Shown here in pieces: positions 45,115 through 55,086 of a DNA stretch of 56,187 bases. Numbering within the stretch: the stretch's first letter is position 1; each line of letters starts with the position of its first letter. Source of the DNA: Deltaproteobacteria bacterium. GTDB taxonomy: Bacteria; Desulfobacterota; Desulfarculia; Adiutricales; JAGVGV01. The stretch is from the NCBI GenBank assembly GCA_015233515.1, contig JADFXS010000002.1, positions 1 through 56,187 on the forward strand, given 5' to 3'. Made by a program: the position numbers and the translations under genes. The notes below the pieces were generated by a model. The model was not told the DNA's origin. It worked only from the letters and a program-made list of their open reading frames with translations, and searched no databases.

Positions 45115-45924
45115 ATGTCCAGAAAAAGCAATCCCCCATCGATCAACGCGACGGCTTTTGATTGCCCTTACTGCCATGCCTTTACAACACAAAATTGGTT
45201 TGACGTTCGTGCTTGGCGCATCGATAAGGGCACAAGAACTCCCTTTATTTATACTGAAACATTCTTTAAACAGAAAATCACAGAGATACATTCCGCAAAA
45301 GAAATTTCTACTGAAACCAAACAAAAAATTTCCGTTAGTCATAAAAGGTGGCTTGACGGAGAGGTATTCTTAAATGAAATCGAAAACCACATAGTTAACC
45401 TTGATGTAATAAACCTCTTCCTGAGCCAATGCTACAATTGTGATAAGGTTGCTGTCTGGGTTCACGACAGGCTAATCTACCCGTCGGAGTCGCACGGCGC
45501 TATTCCAAATGCCGATCTGCCAGAGGAAATTTTACGCGATTATGAAGAAGCAAGAACTATTCTCAACCTTTCTCCGCGTGGGGCAGCAGCTCTTCTCCGG
45601 CTATGTATCCAGAAGCTTTGTCGCCATCTGGGTGAAAACGGTAAAAACATAGATCATGATATAGCGGCGCTAGTAGCGAAGGGTCTCAACCCATTAGTTC
45701 AGAAGTCCCTTGATGTAGTTCGTGTTATTGGTAATGAGGCAGTCCATCCTGGAGTAATGGATATCTCAGATGATCGAGATACAGCAGCCAGATTGTTTGA
45801 CTTGGTGAATATTATCGCCGACCAAATGATCACGCATCCGAAGGTTGTCAACACGATGTACGAGAAGCTTCCTGAAAGTAAAAGAGCAGCCATCGACGAA
45901 CGAGACGGAAATGATATCCGCTAA
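45115..45924 (+). CDS. DUF4145 protein (HEPN-like)
   Basis: A 269-residue protein from ATG 45115; a TTG at 45109 is closer to the GGAGG (45099-45103), so either start is possible. An N-terminal zinc-ribbon-like pair C-P-Y-C and a second pair C-Y-N-C (about residue 104) precede a helical C-terminal domain with the family mark R-V-I-G-N-E-A-V-H-P. DUF4145 domains are relatives of HEPN RNase folds and often lie beside restriction-modification or other defence genes, as here. It is the only rightward gene in the island. Confidence 0.8.
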   Translation: MSRKSNPPSINATAFDCPYCHAFTTQNWFDVRAWRIDKGTRTPFIYTETFFKQKITEIHSAKEISTETKQKISVSHKRWLDGEVFLNEIENHIVNLDVINLFLSQCYNCDKVAVWVHDRLIYPSESHGAIPNADLPEEILRDYEEARTILNLSPRGAAALLRLCIQKLCRHLGENGKNIDHDIAALVAKGLNPLVQKSLDVVRVIGNEAVHPGVMDISDDRDTAARLFDLVNIIADQMITHPKVVNTMYEKLPESKRAAIDERDGNDIR

Positions 45925-46416
45925 TAAAAGGCACATATTTGCCGACGCTCAATGCTCGGGATGCGCGCCGATACTGACTAACCGGACCCATGCCAAGATG
46001 ACCAGAATGTATCAGAAGCAACGATCTGTTGCTTGCCCCATTTGAGTATTAGTTGACCTAGTGCGCCAGGTTTGTTTTTGGCGCCACTGGGCACTGCGCC
46101 AGCCAAGTTATCCAAGAAATTCTCGAAACGCTTCGAGAAATGGATGGACGTCAGAAAAGACTGGGAAGCAGCGTCTGTCCTTATTTTTCGATGATAGATT
46201 GCTTTAATTACTGGTAATGCCAGACAGGCAGGCAGGTTGGTATCCTCTAAGATATATATGGGATAGGGAGCCCGAGAGACGCACACACTTGAAAAAATGT
46301 TTTATCCTCGGTCCAATCGTTTTTGAATTTGCAATTGCTTAGTGTATACGGTTAACGGCACGTTTCAGCTGTTGATCTGGAGCACAGCGGAATTGCCAGC
46401 CCGGTGCAGCACCTTC
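45925..46416. other. Convergent intergenic region with three hairpins
   Basis: Holds AAGCAAC-gatct-GTTGCTT (46016-46034), a GGCGC/GCGCC pair (about 46080-46100), and TTCTCGAA-acgc-TTCGAGAA (46120-46139), a perfect eight-pair stem. These are probably terminators for the converging DUF4145 and type III restriction genes. No gene supported. Confidence 0.5.
46120..46139. terminator. Hairpin in the convergent region
   Basis: TTCTCGAA (46120-46127), loop ACGC, TTCGAGAA (46132-46139). Bidirectional by symmetry; no U-run. Confidence 0.45.
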
Positions 46417-49104
46417 TTACATTTTCCCTTTGTATTCCCTGAAACCATCAAGCAATTGTCGGAATGAGGTGGGTTTGTATTTCTCAAAGCTCTCTTCATC
46501 CACGTAGACGAAGTCATACTCCACGTCCGTCTGCACCTGGTTGATATCTTCGCACCATTGTCTCAGCCGTTCCATTTTAGGCGGCACGTACAGGTCTTCC
46601 TGACCTTTGGTTTCGACTATAATAATACGCTTGTCGGACAGCTTGACCAGAAAATCCGGGTAGTAGTTGGAGATGTCGCCGCCCGCGTTCACATAGTCCA
46701 ATTTGAAATGCACCGCCAGATAATTTTTAGCATAGGAGACCACGTCATTACAGTCTTCCAGGAAGCGGGCGAAGAGCAATTCAAAATGGCTATCTCCGAT
46801 GATACGGTTGAAGACACTCTTTTTCGGGATGAGGTAGCCTTGATCCTTAGCCACAAAGGGACGCATTTGTCGTAGTTTAATGGTGTCGCGGATTTCAGCG
46901 TTGCCTTTGTTTCGCACGGTGAGCGCGTTGATCGCCTTTTTGAAGGTCTCAATCAAAGTCTTGGTGGTGACCGGTTCGGACAGATTGCGCAAAGTGTTAG
47001 GGTCCTCCAGTTCCACTGGTCGGTCAAACAACTGCTCTTGAACAAAGGCTTTGACTTTACCATATAGCACGTCGTAGCCGCTGACCAGGCGCAAGTCCTT
47101 CATGATAGTCTGAGTAAAATAGCTGATCACGCTGCGGTAATCAGCAATACCCGCCGTATCGAGAATGGTGGTATGTGTCACTTCACCGGTGGTGATGTCT
47201 TTAAAGACAATTTCCCGCTGTTCTTCTTCGCTGAAATGCAAATACAGCACGCGCTGATGCTCCAGCGCGGCGATGTCCAGATCGTTCAGATTCTTATATT
47301 CCCGGTATACACGGGGCGTCAGCACCGGTATTTCAATATCCAGCGCATCGATGTTCTTTTTGGCGTTTTCGTTGTCAACTTCCACAACTAACGGGGCCTT
47401 AGCCTGCGTACCTTCCCCCATCGGTTTGCGATCCAGCACCACGCCTTCGGCTTGGATCGATTCCACGAAGTCCATGAAGGCATTGGTTCCTACCACGCTA
47501 ACATATTCCTCCACACCGCCAATATACATTTTACGCAAGCCCCTACCCAGCGTTTGTTCAGGCAAAATGTTGCTCCTGGCGGAATAGGCACGCAGACCTA
47601 CGATGGTGGTGACGTTGCGCACGTCCCAGCCCTCTTTGAGCACCATCACGGAAATGATCGCCTTATAAGGGCTGTCCAGACTGTCAATCGCGTTGGCTTG
47701 CCGACGTAGCAAATCCAATTCCTCTTTGCCTTTGCCTGAGGTCGATTCGGAAATTTCGCCGTTATTCTTAGTGTGAATGACCAGTACCGCCCCTTTTAGA
47801 TCGGGGTAGTTGCCTTCCAAATAAGCTGCCACGTCGTCGCAATTGCGGGTGTCGTCGGTCATCACGAACAGAATTGCTTTCTTTCCCAACTTTTCGTGTT
47901 CGTTGTACGCTTTACGCCACTCGATCACGCCCAAGTGAAGGTAATCAGCGTATTTCTCAGTGTACTTGGAGCTCTGGCGTTCAACTAATTTGGCGCGGCT
48001 GGCGGTGTCTGGCAGGACGGGATGTTTAACTACGTTTTGCGAGATGGCTTCCACCAAGGGGTAATCGGCGATGGTCTGCACAAAAATCGCGCCATTATTG
48101 TGTTTTGGGGTAGCGGTCACGTCCACTTGCAGGGAAAGGACGGCGCCGTTCTGTTTCAGCCGGTTATGGATGTCCTCGATGGATTTGAACCAGGCCATGC
48201 GCGGGTCATGAATATGATGTGCTTCATCGTTTAGCACCATCAATTCGTCGATGTCGCGGACGATCATGCCCAGATCCACTTTGGAGTCGGTGGTCGCGCC
48301 GCTGGGTCGCTTGCCCAGAAAATAATCCATCATGTCTTCATCATCGAACGAAGCGGGAATGTCGTCGCCGGCATAGACGCGGTGGATGTTGGTCAGGAAG
48401 ATGTTGCCGGTGGAATGAGTGATGCGCACCTCGTCTTGCCGATGCAAGGTCAATTGAAAATCGTCACGCCAGTTGTGCCCATTCACGCCGTTATCAGGGA
48501 TGATCGGGTCTTCAAAGAAAATGCGCAACCCTTGAAAATCTTTGTAGATGCGATCCAATACGATGATGTTAGGGGCAATCACCAGAAAGTTGCGCGCAAG
48601 CCCCGATTCCGGCTCATACAGTTTGTGATAAAAACTCCAGGCGAGCACCAAGCTCAGCACTTTGGTTTTGCCCGCGCCGGTTGCCATCTTCACCACAAAG
48701 CGCCGCCAGGTTTCATCAAACATACCAGTGGATACGGCACCGGAACTATCAAAGCGCATCAGGTCGTACTTATCCTGCACGCCCACCACATCATACAAAT
48801 AAATGATCGTCTCCAGCGCCTCTCGTTGCGCGAAGTAATATTGGAACTCCGCCATTATGCTATCGGTCTGGGGCAGCAAGTGTGAGGTGTTGAACCACCA
48901 ATTGAGCAAGCTTCGGCTGGTGTCGGTCGCGCCTGTGTATCCCCCGTCCCGGAACTCCTTCACCTTACGACGCAGTTGAGGCACCAGAGGTGGCATTAGC
49001 TTGTCCATGCTTGTTTCACGCAGGGCTTCATCAGCAGGGAACCAACGAATAGCCGGGTCGAGAATAGCGTAAGGCGATTCAGGAAAATTGGGATGGAGTG
49101 CCAT
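46417..49104 (-). CDS. Type III restriction enzyme, Res subunit
   Basis: An 895-residue helicase-nuclease. The SF2 motifs are Walker A A-T-G-A-G-K-T (about residue 140), D-E-A-H (about 291) and V-T-A-T-P; helicase C-terminal motifs include Q-T-L-G-R-G-L-R. A C-terminal PD-(D/E)xK nuclease is seen at Y-Y-P-D-F-L-V and V-E-T-K-G. It cuts unmodified DNA after ATP-driven movement and needs Mod for recognition. Its ATG overlaps the mod stop by one base (TAATG). Confidence 0.95.
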   Translation of the reverse strand: MALHPNFPESPYAILDPAIRWFPADEALRETSMDKLMPPLVPQLRRKVKEFRDGGYTGATDTSRSLLNWWFNTSHLLPQTDSIMAEFQYYFAQREALETIIYLYDVVGVQDKYDLMRFDSSGAVSTGMFDETWRRFVVKMATGAGKTKVLSLVLAWSFYHKLYEPESGLARNFLVIAPNIIVLDRIYKDFQGLRIFFEDPIIPDNGVNGHNWRDDFQLTLHRQDEVRITHSTGNIFLTNIHRVYAGDDIPASFDDEDMMDYFLGKRPSGATTDSKVDLGMIVRDIDELMVLNDEAHHIHDPRMAWFKSIEDIHNRLKQNGAVLSLQVDVTATPKHNNGAIFVQTIADYPLVEAISQNVVKHPVLPDTASRAKLVERQSSKYTEKYADYLHLGVIEWRKAYNEHEKLGKKAILFVMTDDTRNCDDVAAYLEGNYPDLKGAVLVIHTKNNGEISESTSGKGKEELDLLRRQANAIDSLDSPYKAIISVMVLKEGWDVRNVTTIVGLRAYSARSNILPEQTLGRGLRKMYIGGVEEYVSVVGTNAFMDFVESIQAEGVVLDRKPMGEGTQAKAPLVVEVDNENAKKNIDALDIEIPVLTPRVYREYKNLNDLDIAALEHQRVLYLHFSEEEQREIVFKDITTGEVTHTTILDTAGIADYRSVISYFTQTIMKDLRLVSGYDVLYGKVKAFVQEQLFDRPVELEDPNTLRNLSEPVTTKTLIETFKKAINALTVRNKGNAEIRDTIKLRQMRPFVAKDQGYLIPKKSVFNRIIGDSHFELLFARFLEDCNDVVSYAKNYLAVHFKLDYVNAGGDISNYYPDFLVKLSDKRIIIVETKGQEDLYVPPKMERLRQWCEDINQVQTDVEYDFVYVDEESFEKYKPTSFRQLLDGFREYKGKM

Positions 49105-51404
49105 TATTTTTTCCCTCCCACGGTAACTTCGACAATGGTCATGGTGTCGTTGCCGAAGATGTCCACCACCTTGACAGCCAGTTTACGCCGTCCTGGCGTG
49201 CCTTCGTGAAAGACACTGGTCAGTTCCAGATTACGCTCTTTTTTTGTGCGGAAGGATTGCCACTCATTTTCAAAGATGTAATCCCCCGTCCATAGCTCTT
49301 CCCACTCGCCGCTCTCTTCGTTCTTTACACGGATGATCTCGCGCTTGTTTTCGAAGTCAAAATCCACCGCCCAATAATCAATCCAGTCCGTCCATTGCCT
49401 GGTGAGCACCTCCCGCTTGACGATGCCGTTCTTGTCCTTGCTCACCTTGACGATCTGCCCCTTCTCCACCACAATCTTGCTGGATTTGTCCTTGAGCGTC
49501 GCCTCCGCATTGGCTATTGAGTCCTGCGAATAGAACACTGAAAAGTCCGTTAGCTCCACCGCCACACTGATCTCCTTGACGATCGGTTTTACTTCGATGA
49601 AGGAGACATCATGAAAGACCACCTGGTTCTTTTCCACCGCCCGCTTGTCAAACACTTCGGCGGGAATGTACTTGGGAGCGATGTCAATACCCTTGGCGCG
49701 AGCTTCGTCCAGTACGTTGGGGAATAGCCCCATCTCGAACTCAAAGCCTAAAATGTCAACACGGGTGATGTGCTTTTTCCGGCATTCCAGGATGACCTCT
49801 TCCACGAACAGGCGCGTTACCGGCAGGTTGACCGGACCAACCGCCACCAACCGTCCGGTCTTTTTGCCGTGAAAAGTGGCAAAGCCCTCGGTCTTTTCGG
49901 CGCGGTAAGCACGCAGAAGCAAATCAAGGAAAGCGGCTTCCTTTTCCGCCAATTGCTTTTGCTGTTCCACTTCGCGCAGGTTGGGGTTGACGCCGATGTA
50001 GTGCTGGCGCTCATACTTGCCCAAGTTTAGTATCTCAAAAGCGCGGTAGTCCTTGCCTTCACCTTTAAGTCGTCGTTGCACGCCGATCAGGCGTTTGCGG
50101 GTGGTGTGGATGGCAAATTTGCCCAAGTCGGTGGCGATCCATTTGCGCCCGAGTTTCTCCGCCACCGCCGCCATAGTGCCGGAGCCGCAGAAGAAGTCAG
50201 CGATCAGATCTCCTCCGTTGGAGGAGGCCTTGATGATGCGTTCGAGCAGGGCTTCGGGTTTTTGGGTAGGATAATCAAGACGTTCATTAGATTGTGAGGC
50301 TACCTGGCCGATATCGTCCCAAAAGTCCGATACGGGCTTACCCTTTAATTCATCCAAATATCGCTTGCGTTGAATGCGACCATCTTCAGATTTCGGAAAA
50401 TACAGTCGTCCTTCTGCATCCCATTGCTTCATTTTCTCCAGAGAAATAGCCCAACCGTTTTTGGGTGGCTTGTAGCCTTTGTACTCGTATCTAAGTGTTG
50501 GTCTCGGTGCTGGATTAGCTAGGTCAGCGATTCGATAAACACGGCCGTCAGGGTCCTTGTGTCGATAAAACTTGGCTACATACTCAGGATCACTTTCTGT
50601 GTACTGCATATTGAAATGCGAGATATCACTTTTTCCAAAGAACAGCAGCGAGTCTACATCATGCCCAAAACGATCCGTTGTGGAGCCAATCTGGCTGCTA
50701 CTCCCGGTCTTCCGCTTCCATGCGATTTCATTTTTGAACCGATTCGCCCCAAACACTTCGTCCATGATGAGCCGCATAGAACTATTCACCCGCCAATCGC
50801 AGTGCACATAAATACTTCCATTCTCGACGAGCAAATCGCGCATCAACACCAGCCGCTCGTAAATCATTGCGATGAAGGAGTCCGCGCCTTTGCCCCAGGT
50901 GTCGCGGTAGGCGATCTCTTCCAGAATGTTGGGTTTCTTCGTGAAGGTGTCGCCACCAATTTCGATGTCCATCGAGAAATCCGCGCCCACGTCAAAGGGC
51001 GGATCAATGTAAATCAGCTTGAGACCACCCTGTTTTTCGATCTCCTCGCGCAGCGGTCCGTTCTTCAGGGATGAAAGGATGAGCTTGTTGTCGCCCCAGA
51101 TAAGTTTGTTGGTCCAGCCTTTGAGCTGTCGTCCTCGGGCATCCAGCGAGATGCCCGCCCACTTTAAAAGTGGGTCATCTTCGCGCTTGGTGTCCTCCGG
51201 CTTCTCAGCGCGTGGCTCGTCTATCTGTTCGATCACTTGAAAAGGTAGAACGATATTGCACACCTCGCTGTTCTTACCGTTCCAGACCAGCTCAACCTCG
51301 CGTTTGTCCTCGAACAGCAGAAAGCGATATTTGTCTGGCAGGGGTTTATCAGCCTCGATATAGCGAATGATTTCTTGCAGTTCCTGTTCGGTCAGTCGTG
51401 GCAT
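49104..51404 (-). CDS. Type III DNA methyltransferase, Mod subunit
   Basis: A 766-residue beta-class N6-adenine methylase from ATG 51404, with AAGGA seven bases upstream; a TTG at 51410 is a weaker start. Motif IV D-P-P-F (about residue 132) precedes motif I F-F-C-G-S-G (about 400), and the target-recognition region lies between. The C-terminal third (about 480-766) is an extra domain seen in larger Mod proteins. It recognises and methylates the site for Res. Confidence 0.94.
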   Translation of the reverse strand: MPRLTEQELQEIIRYIEADKPLPDKYRFLLFEDKREVELVWNGKNSEVCNIVLPFQVIEQIDEPRAEKPEDTKREDDPLLKWAGISLDARGRQLKGWTNKLIWGDNKLILSSLKNGPLREEIEKQGGLKLIYIDPPFDVGADFSMDIEIGGDTFTKKPNILEEIAYRDTWGKGADSFIAMIYERLVLMRDLLVENGSIYVHCDWRVNSSMRLIMDEVFGANRFKNEIAWKRKTGSSSQIGSTTDRFGHDVDSLLFFGKSDISHFNMQYTESDPEYVAKFYRHKDPDGRVYRIADLANPAPRPTLRYEYKGYKPPKNGWAISLEKMKQWDAEGRLYFPKSEDGRIQRKRYLDELKGKPVSDFWDDIGQVASQSNERLDYPTQKPEALLERIIKASSNGGDLIADFFCGSGTMAAVAEKLGRKWIATDLGKFAIHTTRKRLIGVQRRLKGEGKDYRAFEILNLGKYERQHYIGVNPNLREVEQQKQLAEKEAAFLDLLLRAYRAEKTEGFATFHGKKTGRLVAVGPVNLPVTRLFVEEVILECRKKHITRVDILGFEFEMGLFPNVLDEARAKGIDIAPKYIPAEVFDKRAVEKNQVVFHDVSFIEVKPIVKEISVAVELTDFSVFYSQDSIANAEATLKDKSSKIVVEKGQIVKVSKDKNGIVKREVLTRQWTDWIDYWAVDFDFENKREIIRVKNEESGEWEELWTGDYIFENEWQSFRTKKERNLELTSVFHEGTPGRRKLAVKVVDIFGNDTMTIVEVTVGGKK

Positions 51405-51538
51405 AAACAATCCTTATCATCTTTTCGCGCACAATCCAGAATTTCATTCTCAGGATATAACCAACGGAGATAAGTTGCTTCGAATGGGATGATCGGCTTG
51501 AGCGCCTTGTTGGGCTTTCTGGGGCATCTTTATCATCA

Positions 51539-52240
51539 TCATCTTGCGAGCTGAGTTCTCAATTCGCCCAGTTTATTCCTGTAAAACCGCACGGCGAAAT
51601 ACACGGATTGATCCGCAGAAGGAGGTAGCAATGCTCCATCGTGCATGGAAGGTGCCTGGATGGTTTCAGTATCGAGTCCCCTACCAATAGTGAAGCTGTC
51701 GAGGCTAAGCGAATCGAGTAAATATAGTAGCTGCACTCCCGCCGCTTCCTGAGCTTTTGTGGATGGGTGAGGGTTGATTTTGAACTTTTCAATGAGGTCT
51801 TGCTCAGTTGCGACCTCATAGACAAAACATACCAGCTTTGATATCGCCGCTCTATCACCAATAGCCGCCGGGTCTGCAATTTTAGTGGCCTTTATAGAAT
51901 CCAGTATTCGAAACTCAATGTGCTTCATGCTGGGACGCCACTTAACCAAAGCGTCATGAATTTCCGAGTTTCGTGCCTTCCAAAGATATCGCAGGAGGGG
52001 GTCGCTCTCTCGAAACTGATTCAGTTGGACCCGCCACGGATTTTGATTCAGCTTCTTGGCGCAGTCAGCGAGGGCTTGATGGATTGAGTCGAAGAACTGG
52101 AGTAAGCAGACGAAGACTCGCTCAACATCTCCAACCGCTCCTACCCGCCCGTAAGCCCGCATCTCCTCTATCGACTGATCACACCAGCCAAGCAGCTTTT
52201 CGGCCTTGACGGCAAATTTCGTTGCGCGTTCTTTGTCCAT
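51539..52240 (-). CDS. HEPN-like protein upstream of type III R-M
   Basis: A 233-residue helical protein. The segment A-R-N-S-E-I-H-D-A matches the R-x4-6-H mark of HEPN RNases. The remainder has no recognisable domain. It lies 134 bases before mod and 26 after the next gene, in one direction. HEPN proteins serve as RNase toxins or abortive-infection effectors; that role here is inference from motif and place. GAGG precedes the ATG. Confidence 0.55.
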   Translation of the reverse strand: MDKERATKFAVKAEKLLGWCDQSIEEMRAYGRVGAVGDVERVFVCLLQFFDSIHQALADCAKKLNQNPWRVQLNQFRESDPLLRYLWKARNSEIHDALVKWRPSMKHIEFRILDSIKATKIADPAAIGDRAAISKLVCFVYEVATEQDLIEKFKINPHPSTKAQEAAGVQLLYLLDSLSLDSFTIGRGLDTETIQAPSMHDGALLPPSADQSVYFAVRFYRNKLGELRTQLAR

Positions 52241-52266
52241 AGGACGTTTCCTCTGTTTTTTCTATA

Positions 52267-52941
52267 TCATTCTTTGCTCAATACCCTGACTAATGCTTTT
52301 CCATATTTGTTTAACGTATAGATGGTCATATTGGCACCTTTCCGTCCACGAAGACCTAATATGTCCGTCTCTATTGTGCGTTCAAGAAGACCGACAGAAG
52401 CAAGTGACTCTGCTGAATCAATATCTATACCTTTCCCCGTCTCCGATTTGGGGAGAAGCAAAAGATCAAAGATATAGGAACGATCAACCATTGCGCTTAG
52501 CTTAAGCGATGTCTCATAGTCAATCTCGCCTAGGATGGCAGAGCAGACTATTTTCCCCACGATCGCGGGCTTAGTCATATCGTCAAGACGTTCTAATAGT
52601 AATAAGATCGCCTCGCCAGTACGCTGCTTATTGCCCTTTGAAGATAGCCTATCTACAAATTCAGTCCGCTTTTCAAGGGGAGTTGAAGATACTTCACGAA
52701 GGAAAGTGAGTAGCTTTCGCGCAAATAGACGATCTCTGATGCTCGATCCCACTTTGACGACTTTGACGAGTGTGCCGAAAACCGGGATTTGTTTCAGCTC
52801 CTCGCTTTCAAGCATGTTATCCAAAGTCAACTCTGCCGCCGTTTCCAGAATACCTCTTAAGTTATCCTTAGCCACAGAATCCAATATGGATATTTCTAAA
52901 CCGCCGCCCGTAGTCGAATTTGTCGTTTGCCTTTGCATCAT
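52267..52941 (-). CDS. Hypothetical protein in restriction-modification cassette
   Basis: A 224-residue protein of unknown family. Residues 50-80 (QIPVFGTLVKVVKVGSSIRD, then a Leu/Phe-rich run) are amphipathic and could insert in a membrane. The C-terminal 60 residues look like a small winged helix (D-S-A-E-S-L-A-S-V-G-L-L-E). A GAGG site lies before ATG 52941. Confidence 0.55.
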   Translation of the reverse strand: MMQRQTTNSTTGGGLEISILDSVAKDNLRGILETAAELTLDNMLESEELKQIPVFGTLVKVVKVGSSIRDRLFARKLLTFLREVSSTPLEKRTEFVDRLSSKGNKQRTGEAILLLLERLDDMTKPAIVGKIVCSAILGEIDYETSLKLSAMVDRSYIFDLLLLPKSETGKGIDIDSAESLASVGLLERTIETDILGLRGRKGANMTIYTLNKYGKALVRVLSKE

Positions 52942-52961
52942 TTCGCCTCTGTATAACGCAT

Positions 52962-53261
52962 TTATAGTTGTATATCAATTACATAACTATTGCCTACCTC
53001 TGTAATGCTTACTTTTCGAAGCCCTTTATTCCGTAGCCATTTCTTATCGAACAAGTCAGGCACCGAAGCCACTAAAACATCTAGGTCGACAGCATATCCA
53101 TATGAAGATATGCTTACCCAAGACTGACTTGAAAGGGTTCCAGTAAAGTTAATAATGAGTCTTTGATCGTCTGGTCCATCCTCTGAAAGACCTGAAGAAA
53201 ATTGAGGCCGCCATTGAACGTATCCGGATTCCATCAAGGTACTAATATAAACTGCAGGCAT
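52962..53261 (-). CDS. Small hypothetical protein at the head of the cassette
   Basis: A 99-residue protein, beta-rich by composition (QRLIINFTGTLSSQSWVSIS). GGGAG precedes the ATG. It ends 20 bases before the next gene. Family not recognised. Confidence 0.5.
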   Translation of the reverse strand: MPAVYISTLMESGYVQWRPQFSSGLSEDGPDDQRLIINFTGTLSSQSWVSISSYGYAVDLDVLVASVPDLFDKKWLRNKGLRKVSITEVGNSYVIDIQL

Positions 53262-53882
53262 TATGTCTCCCTTATCCGTATAATATGTTTATCATATGCC
53301 TCATACTGCGAGCCTTAACAAGTGTTTTTACTGTTTCCGTATATCTCTAAGAGGGCAAAAGGTTCACAGCCTGCTGAGGCATACCGCGCGACGCTCAGTG
53401 TCGACTGACATTCCTTAGTCTTCTAATGATCAGGACACTACCACTTTTTTACACTATTGTAAAAAACTTGACAAGCTCTATCCGATGGTCAAAAAGGTTA
53501 CTCTCCCGATAGCATACGAAATAGAATGAAAAGGAAATCTATTTATACAGATAATGTTATTCGATGTTCTGAAATAAATATATTACGCTCGCTACTTTTA
53601 TTAAGTCAGTCTTAGGTGAATATTATTTCAGCTTCAACATTCGCCATTTACAACGTCATCTCAGCGAAAATTTTCAAGTTTATTAAAAGGTCTTAGGAGC
53701 AACTCTCTAAAATTATAGAAGTTGCTGAAGTTGGCGATGGGTTTCGAATCCACGATCTGCCAATAAAAAAAATTGCTTTCGAAATCTTTGGTGTGATTGA
53801 TGGAGGTCCCGTCAACTTGAAAAAGAAGTCTGTATGGTTGGGGCGCTCTTCCCAAACACCCCAACCAACCAGCGACCTAACC
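53262..53882. other. Intergenic region
   Basis: About 620 AT-rich bases. A 67-codon leftward reading frame (53661-53864) was considered and lacks a ribosome binding site or family match. A promoter for the cassette must lie at its left end; none stands out. Confidence 0.4.
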
Positions 53883-54818
53883 TTACTTTTTGACCATTGA
53901 TAAGATTAGTCCACCTACCTTTTCAAGATGGTAGCATTCCTCGGTAGAAAGTCCGTAAGCCTGCGCCGCTCTGGTATAAGCGTTGATGACGTGGAACATA
54001 GTAAATCCAGGTTCCCTCTCATACCCTATTTTCACCGCCTCGCCTGCTTCCTTGCCTATCTGGAATTGCCGGTTGAACAATTCGATACTGGACAAGGGGG
54101 CGCTTACCGGCGATGCCAAGGACAACCTAAACTTACCTTGATTATTTTCGATCTCGAAAACTACTTGTCGCATTATATCCGGGAACTCGTCCAACCCCTT
54201 CCTCGATATGTGCCGGAACTTGGAACTCACAGCAGTCTGGGCAATCAGCCCGTTGGAGCAGACCAGCCGGTAGAAATACGCCTCGATGCTAAACGCCAGA
54301 ATACCCACTTCCGAGTTGGCAATGCTGATCCCTGGTGTAATCCGGTCTCCATTCAATCCAAAAGTTCTTGTATAGTCCGGAATTTTGACGACAAGCATAC
54401 CCTGGTCCAAGGCGTATTGGACCTCCGCCTCGGGAGCAATCCCGTATCCCATCATCTTGGACAGGATTTCCAGGTGATCCAAAGCCGTGTACCGGTCGGT
54501 AAAGACCGCTCGTAGACTATTCCCATCGAACCGGCAGAACAGGTTGTCCCTTTGCTTGGTTTCTTCCCGGAGCCAGTGATTGAGATTTTGAGCTTGTAGA
54601 TCTTCCGGGCAGCGGATCAAGTAGGAGTAAGGGACCCGTAAGCGATTAGCCATAAGCCTCTGGGCGCTGGGTAGGACTTCCATCTTTTTGCCCGAGACCC
54701 ACATCCGTTTCAGGCTGTCAAACTCCATGTCCACTACCGGGATGGTCTCATCGTAATGGTTAGCGGAAATCTCCCGGACTAAATCGATAACGTTCTCAAA
54801 ACGATCTGTTCCTCTCAT
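53883..54818 (-). CDS. DUF932 phage/plasmid-type protein
   Basis: A 311-residue protein of the DUF932 family common on plasmids, phages and integrative elements. Family-like segments are Q-R-L-M-A-N-R-L-x-V-P-Y-S-Y-L, F-T-D-R-Y-T-A-L-D-H, and S-N-S/E-V-G...F-Y-R-L-V-C-S-N-G-L. The function is not known; it is often near recombination genes, as here. Its ATG overlaps the upstream stop by four bases. Confidence 0.85.
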   Translation of the reverse strand: MRGTDRFENVIDLVREISANHYDETIPVVDMEFDSLKRMWVSGKKMEVLPSAQRLMANRLRVPYSYLIRCPEDLQAQNLNHWLREETKQRDNLFCRFDGNSLRAVFTDRYTALDHLEILSKMMGYGIAPEAEVQYALDQGMLVVKIPDYTRTFGLNGDRITPGISIANSEVGILAFSIEAYFYRLVCSNGLIAQTAVSSKFRHISRKGLDEFPDIMRQVVFEIENNQGKFRLSLASPVSAPLSSIELFNRQFQIGKEAGEAVKIGYEREPGFTMFHVINAYTRAAQAYGLSTEECYHLEKVGGLILSMVKK

Positions 54819-54982
54819 GACTTTTCTCCTTCTTTTTGTTGGATGTTCAGCTCGGTAAGAGCTTTTTGCTTACACTCCGGGCAGATGGAGTGCGTAGTTG
54901 CGGGATTTAGTTGTTCGGGTGCGTCGTCCTTCTTGATCCCAAGCGGCTTACCGCACCAGGCGCGAATCACCAAGTAGGTCAT
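54815..54982 (-). CDS. Small zinc-ribbon-like protein
   Basis: A 55-residue protein from ATG 54982, with GGAGG five bases upstream. It reads MTYLVIRAWCGKPLG, then T-H-S-I-C-P-E-C. Related short proteins have C-x2-C...C-P-E-C; the first Cys is missing here. It is coupled to the DUF932 gene by a four-base overlap. Confidence 0.6.
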   Translation of the reverse strand: MTYLVIRAWCGKPLGIKKDDAPEQLNPATTHSICPECKQKALTELNIQQKEGEKS

Positions 54983-55086
54983 CAAAACCTCCTCAAAACG
55001 CAAAAAGCCCCCCAGCCGGGTGTTCCAGCCGAAGGGCTCGTTGAATAATAGTGGCGCTATTTATGGGGCGTCGTTTTCGTCGAGGT

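Noticed and set aside
53661..53864. 67-codon leftward reading frame as a transposase remnant
   Set aside because: No ribosome binding site, no inverted repeats and no convincing family match.
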